A stretch of 64,000 nt of DNA from Spizellomyces punctatus DAOM BR117 (taxonomy: Eukaryota > Chytridiomycota > Chytridiomycetes > Spizellomycetales > Spizellomycetaceae), in assembly GCF_000182565.1 (NCBI RefSeq), contig NW_015971555.1:248001-312000 (forward strand). The letters run 5' to 3'. Numbering within the stretch: the first letter of the stretch is position 1; each line of letters opens with the position of its first letter. Under the pieces are notes generated by a model that was not told where the DNA came from, searched no databases, and saw only the letters and a program-made list of their open reading frames with translations. Of this stretch, positions 1-11,224 are shown in pieces. The translations under genes were made by a program, and so were the position numbers.

Positions 1-46
1 TGGTTGCTTGTACCCAAGACCTACACTTCCTCCTCGCTTCAATAGT

Positions 47-1619
47 ATGCCCATAGCCCGCCTTATTACAACTTCTACTAGCCGCTCTCCATCAATAGCT
101 CCTGTAGCGTCTGAAAGCCCAGTTTGGCTATCGAGTAGTAAGGTCGAAAAGTATGCGCGAATAGATATAAATCCTGTCACGCTCGAAGAACTCTTGCAGC
201 TGGGGTGAAACGCACGACCTCCTATCCAGCGCCAGGTTCGCACATAATGAGCTACCCAAGAGGATGGCTCGGCGTGTGAAAGGTAAACGTTAGTTGGTGT
301 GCAGGATCGTTTGTAGAACAGACGTCCTAACCCTACCTGACTGGACGAAAGCACAGCTCTTCAGAATTTGCCATTCATCGTAGGCGTCAATCCCTGGATT
401 AAAAGTGTCTACAAATGTATCACGATTCCCCTAGAGAAACTCCTCTCACTACCTGAGCCGGTCGATCAAGAAACGCAGCAGATTTTCACTGAGGAGCTTC
501 GAAAATTGGTGCAAGCCCATCAAGAGGTTATTCCCAAGCTAGCAAAAGGTGTGTAAATTAACGCATAATAGCCAGTCAAATTGTTAGCTGATAGTTATCC
601 ATCTGCAGGATTCAAGGAATGCATCAAGTACATGACCAGAGATAGTGCAACAAATTTCCTTGACAACATGATTCACGCTCGAATCGGTATTCGAGGTACT
701 TGCGTAGGAATCTCTTTCATTTGCAGTATCGTTCATAGTGTACTGATATGCGCGTTGCTCTCCAGTCATTGCTGAACACCATCTGTCATTATATACGCCC
801 GCTGCCAATTACATCGGAGTGGTCAACACTCGTCTTTCACCAGCCTCACTCGTCACTTCCGTTGCCAAGTACGCTCAAGAACTTTGCGAATTCAACTATG
901 GCTCGTCTCCAGAATTCAACATAATCGGGCATACCGACACTTTGATGGCTTACATAGGTGTGCACTTGGAGTATATTTTCATGGAGCTGATTAAGAATGC
1001 ATTTCGAGCCACTGTGGAGTACTCGCAGAGGACTGGCAGAGCGGATCATCCTCCTGTGGAAATTGCGATCTGTAAAGGACCGGAAGATGTCATTATCAGG
1101 ATTAGAGACCAAGGCGGCGGCATCTCCAGTAAAGGTGGGGTTTGCGAATGATAGAGACCTGCTTGACATTGCCCTCGCGCTAGCGCAGTACTGATTCATA
1201 GGATTATCTCATTCTATTTTCGCTAGACCTCCCTCATATATGGGAGTACAGTTACACTACTGTGCCCAAATATGACGAAGGTGATGGAATTTTCAGCACG
1301 CAGGCAAGGATGGAAATGCAATCTGGGGTGGGAGGGCCAATAGCTGGCAAGTAGATAATTGACCTACATCGTCATGAACACTATGGAAGAATAACCGCAT
1401 TTCCCTCCATAGGTTTGGGGTTTGGGCTACCGATGTCTCGTATCTATGGTACTTGATGTGCTGCTGTATTCGCGCATTCGGCTAATACTGATCAGTACTC
1501 CTGTAGCCAAGTATTTTGGCGGTTCGTTAGAGATACGTTCCATAAACGGGCACGGATGCGATGTTTTTCTTCGTGTACCCAACATTCTCGGCCTGAGCAC
1601 CCATGTTATCAAAGACTAG
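47..1619 (+). CDS. BCKDK: Mitochondrial branched-chain alpha-ketoacid dehydrogenase kinase (PDK/BCKDK family)
   Basis: Phosphorylates and inactivates the E1 subunit of a mitochondrial 2-oxoacid dehydrogenase; BCKDK fits better than PDK because of ELPKRMARRVK and LPFIVGVNPWI in the N-terminal helical domain. Exons read about 47-205, 206-282, 357-548, 609-695, 766-1134, 1227-1346, 1413-1448 and 1507-1619. The C-terminal GHKL ATPase domain shows the N box (ELIKNAFRATVE), the G1 box (RDQGGGIS) and the G2 box (GLGFGLPMSR). The start at 47 gives a Ser/Arg/Thr-rich, transit-peptide-like N-terminus. Exons 1 and 2 are in different frames with no usable intron between them: dropping one G from the run at 202-205 gives a continuous 383-residue protein (human 412 aa). 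The donor at 1347 is GC instead of GT. Family confidence is high; intactness is uncertain because of the frameshift. Confidence 0.88.
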
Positions 1620-1824
1620 AACCACCTTATGTATGTTGTAAATATGTATAATGAATGATATGGTACAGATCAATGCTTTAAATGCGACTTGCTACGCGGT
1701 TCAAAGAGGAACATAAGTTTAGCCGTCAAGAGTCCTGGATAGCCTGTCTGGTTATGACGGAGTGACCCCTACCGAACGGTGACGGTAAGTGACTCAATCA
1801 ATTGGGCAGGTCCAGAATTTTAAC

Positions 1825-4800
1825 TTACTCGTCGTCCTTGGATATTCTCCAGTAATAGTCGGCATACTCCGACTTTCCCAACAGTTGCATAAACTCTTCA
1901 TCGTGGGTGATAATCAGCAGTTGAAAATTGCTTTGCTGCCTTCGCAGCTTGATTATGCTGCGGCGAAATAAGAACAAATTTTTGCAACTGAATATCAAAG
2001 TGCACATACTTTGCTAGTGACTCCGCCAAACTCTCAATGTTATCACGGTCTAGATTCGTCGTTGGTTCATCCAGTGCCAGAATACCGCAATTTAAGCAAA
2101 ACGTCTCGGCGAGTGCCAACCGAATAATAAGCGACGTTAGGACCTTCTGCCCCGCACTGCAACGCCCACGCATATCAAGAGCTGTGTCGCCCTTGACCAT
2201 AACAACCCGATAATTGTACTGTCGATTTCCTTTCACGTTCTCATTGTCTGAACGAATCTCAATGGTATCGATATCGGATCCTTGATATGTATTCACCCAT
2301 AACTCCCGAATGATCTTATTGATTTCTTCCATCTTCATTGAGTGGTACTTCATTATTGCATTGTCCAGCGCTTTGGCGTACTTTTCAAGGTCATGATTAG
2401 CCATTTCCTCTGTTTTCAGTTCCACTAATTGCTTCCGGTATTGTTCTTCGACGTCTTTGTAATCGGTGCTCAATTCCCCTTTTAACTGCCGGAGCTGCTC
2501 TTGCATCTGTTTTGATTCACCAACGAGACCAGCACGCTACATAAGGCAAATTAACTTCAATTAGAGAGTCTAAAATCCTACAGATTATTTTATACCTCTT
2601 CCACAAGGCGCTCATGCTTCCTTTTCAGGGTGGTGTATTGCGAGTCGATTGACGTCTGATCGTACCCAGAAATCTCCTTCTTCAACAAGTCGATCCTATC
2701 CTCAGCCGCAGCGTGCTCCCGTTGTAGGTGCCGGTACTTCAAGTTATCATCGATTTGACGTCGTAGGTTGTGTACGTCGGCACGCTGGTCTCGGATAGTC
2801 TGCATCTCCTCATTGAGACGGGTAATCTGAGCATTAATTTCTCTGGTTCGAGCGTCTACAGTTTGCAGATCCACTTCACATTGTCGAAGCTTGCCCTCAC
2901 CGCGTTGTTCAGTAAACCTTTGGGAAAATGGGAAATACATATGGAGCTTAAGTGAAAATTCACCACCACCTTATCTTACCTTCGAATTTCATTATCGATA
3001 CTCATCAGTCTATTCAATGAATGCTGCAAGCTGCTGATGCTTTTCGAGAATTCAGCCTCCTTAGCGTTCATTTGCTCGCGATATCTGGACAACGCCGTTT
3101 CCTTTTGCCTGATTACTGGGGCAACGTCGCGGGCCTTGGATTCGGCATCCTAGATGGATATATCCATGAGATAAAATTGTTCCGGTGACACTGCTTCTGA
3201 GTGAGTAGAGCCTTACCTCGGTATCTCTCTGTAGAATTTCGATCTCTGCTTTTAAGTCCGCAATGGAGGCTTGCAATTTTTTGCGCTCCTGGAACTGGTA
3301 GTTTGCGGCCTGTAATTGCTCTTTGATATCCCTCACTCGGTTTTCGTTGCTTTGTATATCTCTCTGCTTCATACGCGATTCGTCATTAATGCGTTCAATA
3401 CTCCGCCGAACACTTTGACTGAAACGAGGAACGGGGTTGTTAGTGCCGTTAGTCTAGTCGAAATGTTATATTGCTGTACCATTTATCCTGTAACTGCTCA
3501 TGCGACTGCTGTACTTCCTCCATTGTTTTGGTCGAGCCGGAACTGCTTAGTTCCGTATTGATTCTTTTGACATCCTCACGAATCTGTTGAATTTCCAGGT
3601 GCAGACGCAGAACCTCCTCGCTCTTTTGCAGTAAGATGTCTGCATTTTGCATTTCAACCTCAACCACTGCAAGTTCGGAAGCTATCTGAATCAACCTTAA
3701 ATTACTAATGGGGTTAAATTTGAAATCGGGTAAACAGTGCCATACATCTTCCGATGCCGATGCGATCTTATGGCGTTCATCTTCGTCTTGTTCCATTCTT
3801 GTACGTATCTCCGGAATTTCCACATTCCTAAGGCGCTCCGCGTAGTCCCAGTCCGTGCGTAATTCAGACAATGCATTTCTTCTCATTTCCGCTGCCTGTA
3901 GAGCACCCTCTGCGGCTTGCGTAACTTCGGGCACCTTGTCCAAAATGCTTGCATCTGTAGCGCCCAAAACAATCGGTCAGAACTGCAGAATAGGAGAATA
4001 CCCGTTGAATGATAGATAGACCTTGGCAAGAAAAGCGCTTCCATCCGAGCCTTCGAATCCTCGCACGCAAAGTGGGCAGCATCCATTTGCTTGGAACTTT
4101 GCAATAAATTTTTGATACATCGATCCAGCGCTTCTCATGGACGATAGCTCGCTAATATGTCGCTTGTAAGGCCGAGACAGCACACAATAAACAAATCAGA
4201 TGATTCTCACTCTCGTTTTTCGACAATGTCTTGTTCTGCATTGGCAACGGCAGCAGAGTAGTCCTCGCCCCCAATAACCGATTTGATACGCGCCACTTTG
4301 TCTACAGTAATTGGTCAATGCGACATGTCTCGATAAATCCGAACATACATAATATAAGAATTACCGCTTAGCTGCTGTGTCTTTGCTGTAAGAGTGGTAC
4401 GTGCCATGTGAAGTTTGGTGTCCACGGATGAAAGCTCCCTGCTCTTGTTCTCTAAATGTTCTTGGAGCTGCTTAACAGACTTCTGTTTCATCCTGACAAT
4501 AATTGGATCATTCAAGGGCATACATGAGCAAAGAAGACGTCGCGGCGCCTAAATGAGAGCTATCTCAGCGTACCTGTATAGGCTTTCAACCTCACGCACC
4601 ATCACCTCTGGCGGGGGCATGTGTCCGAGAAACTGCTCAGTTTCTGACTGGACAGCAGCCACGCTGGAAAGGCTTTCAATGGAATATTCGGATGATTTCC
4701 TTTTGCAAAAAATGTTCACCTGCGAGTATACGCTTCCTCTTTACGCTCCAATTCCAGCTTCTTCAAAGACAGACTGGCGCGTGTGTTAGCTTGCATATTG

Positions 4801-7136
4801 AGTAGTGCCATTTCATCAGTTGCTCGGCGCAGCTGAAAATCGTATTCTCGTAACTCTTGATTGAGTTTTCCGAGTTTTGCCTCAAAGTCAGATGCACCCC
4901 AATCACGGCGGCTCTGCTCCAACGCTGATTCCTGGAAACACACCAGATTAAAAGCGGCCGGAGAGACGGCGAGGCATTTCTGGACTGCATCGACTATACC
5001 TCTTCTGCAATCCTGCTGTGGAGTTGGTCAACGTCTGCCTGTGTCACCTTAATGCCATGCATTGTTTGCATATGTTGGCTGATCTTCTGACGGTGATTGT
5101 CCTGCAATACGATTTAGGTAAGTTCTCCCCCTCATATGCAATAGAGTACTGAAATAACCACAGACCATCTGTCTACGGGTCATTTTCTTTGTTTCTTCAA
5201 CTGATGCGACCGTAGCTTTCAATCGCTGAATATCGCTCATCATCGCATTCTCTCTTTCCTTACATTCCATCTACTTCTAGTGGTAAGTTTACATGCTTCT
5301 CGAAGAAAAGTGACTTCCAATCCAACCTTTAGAGATTCAAGGCCCGCATTTCGTTCCTCGATTTGACCGCGCAAATTCTGCGTGAAACGGTGTATATGGT
5401 CCTCAGATAGAGCTCCCATGTCGAATCCACTGTAGTTGTGCGCTGAGCTTAATTCTATAATAACTTTCTCTCTTTCTTGCAGTCGTCTCTCATGTGCCTG
5501 CGTGTGGGATGCGAGTTTATCACATATGCTACTAACTAGATAGATGAGATACAATCTCACGTACACTCTTCTCTGCTTGAAGTTGGCCGAGTGATGTCAA
5601 TATTTGAGAATGCTCTGATTGCACTCTGTTCAGTTCTGCAGACAGTTTTGAGACCTTGCTTTCAAGAGCACTGTGCTCTGTTTCCTTCGTGTTCAAGGAC
5701 ATCTCGTACTCGGTAAGAAGTTCCTTCAATTTCATGTCAGATTCTGGTGAACAGATTTAAGCAATTTTAGATGTGAGTAAACCATATATTGTCATGCCTA
5801 CCAGTATATTCTTGTAAACTTTCTCTCATTTGTCTGATGTTTTTTGCGATCATATCCCTCTCGAGCACAGACTGCTTAACACGGACAGTAAGATCTTGCA
5901 ATTTCTTGTTTTGTTCCATTAGGCTTGTCATTCGGGCAACCGCCTCCTCTATCTCTCCCGCGTCCAGGGCGTCAATCCTCTGCTGAGCTATGGCGTACTT
6001 TTCCTGCGTGACGGCTAGCGTTTCCCGAACCTATATATTATATAATTCAATCATCAAAATGGATCTATGTCAATCGTGTCATCACAAACCTTTTCAACTT
6101 TTGCCTTTTTAGACTTCAAATGCTCCAGGTTATTTTGTGCAAGACGTAGTTGAATGGACTGCTCCTTCCTCAGGGTTTTAATGCTGTCCAATGCTTTTGT
6201 ATACCTGCAATTGACAAAGACAGTGGGCGGGATGGCCAAACCCCAGAGACGGAAGTAGTGTGATACCTGGTTGATGCAAAGATCTCGTCGAATTTTTTTT
6301 TCAGAATGGAAGATTCAGACAGCGGCCTGTAGACGTGCGACTGAAAATAAGTCGAAATTTACAATGTATAAGCCGAAACCCATTGGGACGTACCAGAAAG
6401 ACTCCTCTTGATGACAGAAAATAACATTATCCAAGATGGCTTTGGATACCCCCAATTGCAAGGGAATCTCGGCGTCTAGCTCTGCGCATCTCGTACTCAA
6501 ACTGTGGGACTGAAGTACAATTGATTCAAGTTCATCTTGATAAATAAGATAATTTTCCCATTACCTCGCCAGTGTCTGGATCATTTGTTTTCAGTAAACT
6601 TTCCAATGTCTTTTGTTGAACTCCTGTCTTCTTCTGAGTCAGCGACAGGGAGCGGGTGCAGACCATTTCTCGACCATTAACGTTTTTAAAGCGTAGCTTG
6701 ACTTGTGCCAAGACTTCAGTTTCATGAGCGAGCTGCCAACATGCATGCAAGTTAGCATCTCGTACAGTACCCAACGCTGAACTTTCCTAGTTCTCTACCT
6801 TGGGATCGTATATGAAGGCACCATATTTACTGTTTGGCGGCTGATCTCCAGTTGTGGCATATTTCAAGCACTCAATAATGGTCTATGCTCGGTGTAAGAA
6901 AGAGCAAGTCTTGGAAAAAATCTCAGCAACTTCAACCGACCGTTTTTCCTGCGCCATTATGCCCGACAATTATCGTCAAGGGTGTATAAAACTCGATAAC
7001 ACTCGGTCCTTTCGGGTCAAATGACCGTATTCCCCTGCAGGCGACCGAGGCGAAGATTCAGAGACCAAAGAATGTCGAAGGAAAGTGACGTACTCGATTC
7101 TTGGTACCTGATAAGGAGTTTGTCGATTTGAGACAT
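1825..7136 (-). CDS. RAD50: DNA double-strand break repair ATPase RAD50 (MRN/MRX complex)
   Basis: SMC-like ATPase that tethers broken DNA ends with MRE11 and NBS1 in the nucleus. The start at 7136 opens a short exon ([10 protein letters not shown]), followed after an intron by [20 protein letters not shown] and the Walker A motif [12 protein letters not shown] near 6960. A long heptad-rich coiled coil fills the middle, broken by the zinc hook CPLC near 4075, where two RAD50 molecules dimerise. The C-terminal ATPase half has the signature CSAGQK near 2150 and Walker B/D-loop [11 protein letters not shown] near 2060, ending in [15 protein letters not shown] and the stop at 1825. Roughly twenty short introns interrupt it, and total length fits the usual 1300 residues. 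It diverges from TAN1 across about 200 bp. I did not resolve every coiled-coil exon. Confidence 0.95.
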
Positions 7137-7340
7137 GCAGTCCCCTTTCACTCGAGGTGCCTGCGTGAAAGTTCCCCGGGTATGCTCTTGCTCGAGCAGT
7201 ATGTTTTTTGGACTAGAGAATGCGATGATTGGAAACTTCAGCAGTAGTGGCAGCTGAAGTCTATTTATCCCAAAAAGGGTATATGACACATTGTTACCTT
7301 TTGCTCCAGCTGTGGGCCACTCCCAGCGATATCCCAGAAA

Positions 7341-8706
7341 ATGGCCAAGATGGGTAACAATGGAGGTAACCGCAAGAACAAGAGCCGGCAAATAAAGAAG
7401 AGCCTGTTTGCACAAGTAGGGCTTACTATGTCTCAACGTCTAACTATCATGGAGCTTACTGGAAATTGCCGCAGTCTGGACAGAAAGGTGGTTTCAACAG
7501 CATGCAGGTGGAGCCTGGAATGCAAGGCATCATGGCTTTCTGCAGCATGAACAAGGAAAAGCAAGCAGTTGCGGAACTGAGAAACATTCTTGGCGAGGTG
7601 AGTCGTCACGTACGTTTCTGCCATTGCATGTCGGTCTATTTATTTTCTTTTTTCCAGTTTGCAGAGCAGCTCTACGGCCGAGAACATACCAGTGATGAGA
7701 GCACTATAAATGACTCTATCGCTGACGAGGAAAGCCAAGATGTAGCTGACATGCTGGACCAGGAACTGAAGCAACTAAAAAGCGAGAGGGAGGGCAAAGA
7801 AGAACAATTTCGTTGGCGCAAAACGAATATCGACTGTATGGTATTTCTGCAGGTAATTGATGCAGCTCAGCTTAGGGACACCATAGTATAGGCTCTTATC
7901 TGTAGGTAATTTATCCTCAGACCCATCATCCCATCGATCCCTCAGACTTCGTTTATCGGGTTCTCACCGATTTGCAAAACAAGAAGATCAAGCGGACAAG
8001 GTAATCAACAGATCTGTTGTCGCGAACCTGATCGCATGAGTTAATTTTACTTCCTGCAGATACACTATCAGGGTGCATCCCGTTCAAGAAACTTGTCGTG
8101 CCTACATGGATGACATCAAGCAATTGGCCCAACGGTTGTTGTCGCCATATTTTCATAAAGAGGGACTGTCACCCGTCCGAGTAAGCGCGCATATGACGTT
8201 CAATTTGTCTCTATGTCTGTGTTGACCATGCTACGAATAGTGGGCATGTGAGCCGAGAATCCGATGGAATGACAAAATAAAGAAAGATGAATTGATTATT
8301 GAGATTGCAAATGTGGTTGGTCAGAATCATGTGGTCAACCTTAAACAACCGGAGTTGACGGTGGTCATCGATATCTTTAAGGTGCTTTGAAGAGATTTAT
8401 ATTAGCAACGTGGTGGATAAACGACTGACCTCCTTTATTCAGAATATATGCGCAATGGCCGTTGTGCGCGATTACCCTGGGCTCAAAAAGTATAACCTCG
8501 AGAAAATCTTCGAAGCCGAGCAAGAAACTATCAAAGCACAACAGGGTGACGATGCTCCTAAATCACAGGAGCACGACGGGAAATCAGTGGATGACCCCGT
8601 GCAGGAAATTGATAACTCAGACAAGGCAGGGAAACGGAAAGTGGATGCCGTTGACGCTAAAAGAGAGACCGAAAGTTCTGCACCAATCAAGAAAACCAAA
8701 GTATAG
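7341..8706 (+). CDS. TAN1: tRNA acetylation adaptor TAN1/THUMPD1 (THUMP domain)
   Basis: Partner of the Kre33/NAT10 acetyltransferase, needed for N4-acetylcytidine at position 12 of tRNA-Ser and tRNA-Leu. Exon 1 begins MAKMGNNGG (a second ATG lies at 7350) and ends at 7410 or so. Exon 2 carries the family hallmark VEPGMQGIMAFCSMN, matching the EPGM-G-L-TCN segment of THUMPD1. Later exons give THHPIDPSDFVYRVLTDLQN, then the THUMP core TRYTIRVHPVQETCRAYMDD, and finally LTVVIDIFKNICAMAVVRDY, close to human TVVVEI-K-VCCLSVVKDY. The C-terminus is lysine-rich and low complexity, ending in a nuclear-localisation-like PIKKTKV. Introns are short. The sense of transcription is away from RAD50, suggesting a shared promoter region at 7137-7340. 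Confidence 0.92.
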
Positions 8707-9195
8707 AGCTGTGGGGATTGTCAGCACCGTGCTCACGGCTCGACTATCGCGCTAATCCGCTAGATCCAAGCGCACTTATTTAGTGTCGCCTTAACGTCGA
8801 ATGTTAGGCGAGGCAACGGCCAATTGACCGCCAGCACTAAGTCTATAGTGACGATAGGTGGTTTACTTTCCATGGCTTCTGTAACATGTCTCGCTGTAAC
8901 ATCATCTGCAAGTCACCGGCCGATATATTTAAGTTTTTTATTGAATAAATTATATAGCTTGTAGCAACCGAGTGCAGATCTTGAAGATCTATATAATTTC
9001 AATGAGGCAGAGCGCACTATTCTCTTCAATGCTGTGGAGCAAATGCTCTGAAGGTGAAGGCCCTTTGGTACAGCCGTCCGAAATGATGCCCGGCGCATCA
9101 TACGGTCGGCAACCAGGCGACTAACGGACTAGTGCAACTTAGATAATACAATACACTACATCCGGAGTCGCTGCCGCGAGTACCTGAACAATTAT
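8707..9195. other. Intergenic, convergent 3' ends of TAN1 and STRAD
   Basis: About 490 bp between two converging genes. It has AT-rich patches and a short imperfect palindrome around 8978-8992 (agatcttgaagatct), but no gene or RNA that I can support. Confidence 0.6.
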
Positions 9196-11047
9196 TCATG
9201 CAGGAACTACCTGATTATTGGCAACTGACAGCCTCTCCACGCTTCCTGCGACTGATTTATCGCGCGACGCATGAGGTGAGTTCTTCTTAGATCCCTTGCT
9301 AGCCTGTGATAACGCATGCAGCGACTGCGCTATAGAGAAGCTCCCCGTGCTCTGCTCTGCGTCCGTTTGGGTGTCATGCTGAGTGACATGCGGAGTTTCA
9401 CTATACGTCGAAACCGTTGCGGTCGGGTCTTATGTCATGTAGTAGTGTCAGTCAAAACGCATGTACTCCACATCTTGCGAGAGTCCTGACCTTGTTTGTA
9501 ACCACCTATTATGCGTTGCACAATGTGGGTCTCTAAGTAACGTGCGTTCCTTGCGCTCTTGAAGAAAACGTGCTCTGCTAGTTCACGGGCTGTTGGTCTG
9601 AAGATCGGCATTAAGGACTATGGTTAGCCAACGGTTTGGCAGGAGAAGGCAATTCTTTATACCTTCTGTTAGGGTCTTTTCGGATACAAGCGCTGACCAT
9701 ACGGTAAAAGTCTTTCGACAAAAGTTTCTCCGAAGCTACTGCGGGACAGGCATACTCTAGTTTGCTTAACAGAATCTGATGCCGTCTACACGTCAGTCGT
9801 CGAAGGGATAGATTCATAGAAGAAGCATCGTCTGACCTTCAACGGCGGCCAGTCGTCAAACGGAGTTCGGTTGAAAGCCAACTCCAACGCAGTTATACCA
9901 AAACTATATATGTCCGCTTTCTCGTTGTAATTCGAGTTCTTCCCCATGATGGAAATGAAAATCTTATTATAACTAGATTAGGACGTGTGGAAGAGAAGCG
10001 TAGACTCACTTGTGCCATAACCTCTGGAGCTGCCCATTCAATATTGTCGCCAACTAGCGAGAACACCGATTTGATGTACTCTCCCCCTTGGGCTAGGGAC
10101 ACCATATTACGGAGGCCCGTGAGGCGAATCTCTCCCCGCACGTCGAGAAGGATATTATCTGCACGAATATCACTGAAAGTATGATATGAACACCCGTTTT
10201 GGATGATTATTGTGCCATGCTATGGACCTCAGTATGCACATACTTATGTATCATTCTATTGTCGTGCATGTAAATGATAGCTTTTAGAACTTCTCGCATC
10301 ACAGTGGCGACAACAGTGTCGCTAAAGCCTTCATGGATGTGGTTCCGCATGATATTCCGAAAAGTGCCTAAAAAATGCTAAATCAACGCCTCTGCGTGGA
10401 ACTAATGTAACACTTTACAACGCACCCGCTCTCATGGGATACGTTACATTCCACATGCGTTCGTTCTCAACAAAAGTTGTCCAATACGGTAAGATATTGC
10501 GGTGTTTGCAAAGATTCGTGTTTCGCACGGTGCGCTGTTATGCACAAAGATGAGTTTCTGTTTCCAACATGACCCTAAGCATGGTTCACATACAATCAAT
10601 TCGTCGATGAGCTCGTAGTCTGGGGACAGGGTCAGGTCGGTGTATTTGAGCGCAACATACTCGCCAGTGGGTATATGTCGCGCCAGATACAAGTATGATA
10701 TGTCATCGACACCCCCTAGAGATATGAAGATTTGATACTTTTGCCATTGTTGAAAACGAACAAGTTTCCGCATACCGATATCGCTCAACAGCTCGTAGTC
10801 TTGTATGTCGTTCGTATACTGATGTCTACGCTGAGACTTTTTGCTCTGAAATATCCCTGACTGGCTGACGATGGAGAGATTGAGTAATGCTTTGAGTGCA
10901 GTACGAAATGAACTGCCTGTGAGGAACGCAAAATGCTCGACGCACCAGAGTTGACCCTGACGATGGCTGACGTTGTCGCGGTACCTGTGTATCGCCAGTA
11001 GCCTGACGATCTCGCTTCGAATGCCCCTCTGTCTTTCCTCCTTCCAT
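9196..11047 (-). CDS. STRADA: STRAD-type STE20-related pseudokinase (LKB1 adaptor)
   Basis: STRAD with MO25 allosterically activates the LKB1 kinase in animals. The chain reads QDYELLSDIG, then VDDISYLYLARHIPTGEYVALKYTDL, matching the STRAD pattern YELL-IG-FDD-LAR-PTGEYV. Further exons give NTNLCKHRNILPYWTTFVEN, VLKAIIYMHDNRMIHNDIRA, and RLTGLRNMVSLAQGG. The DFG motif is replaced by TGLR, as STRAD has SGLR, so it is probably inactive or weakly active, although the VALK lysine and HND aspartate remain. The kinase fold ends with NRRPTARELAEHVFFKSARN, followed by a low-complexity tail after an intron with a CTGAC branch point. The proposed start joins MEGGKTEGHSKRD to SKKSQRRHQYTND in phase by a GTACCG...TTTCAG intron. 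I do not see the C-terminal WEF motif used by human STRAD to bind MO25. The start and tail are inferred. Confidence 0.8.
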
Positions 11048-11224
11048 AGGTAATCCCTACTGGTCTATGTCGAGGATGGACTAGGAATTGCTGAGACTTC
11101 GTCAATTTCGGGGTGAAGTCCCCACGCTGACTAAGCAATCGGTCGTGTCTTGATGTTATAACTAACACTTTGCAGTACGATGTTCTGCTCGCAAACTTTA
11201 CATTAAACAACAATGGAGGCTTCG

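Noticed and set aside
9198-9489. Plus-strand spliced frame starting MQELPDYWQLTASP
   Set aside because: It lies antisense to the STRAD 3' exons (PTARELAEHVFFKSARN and the disordered tail), which are better supported by kinase homology.
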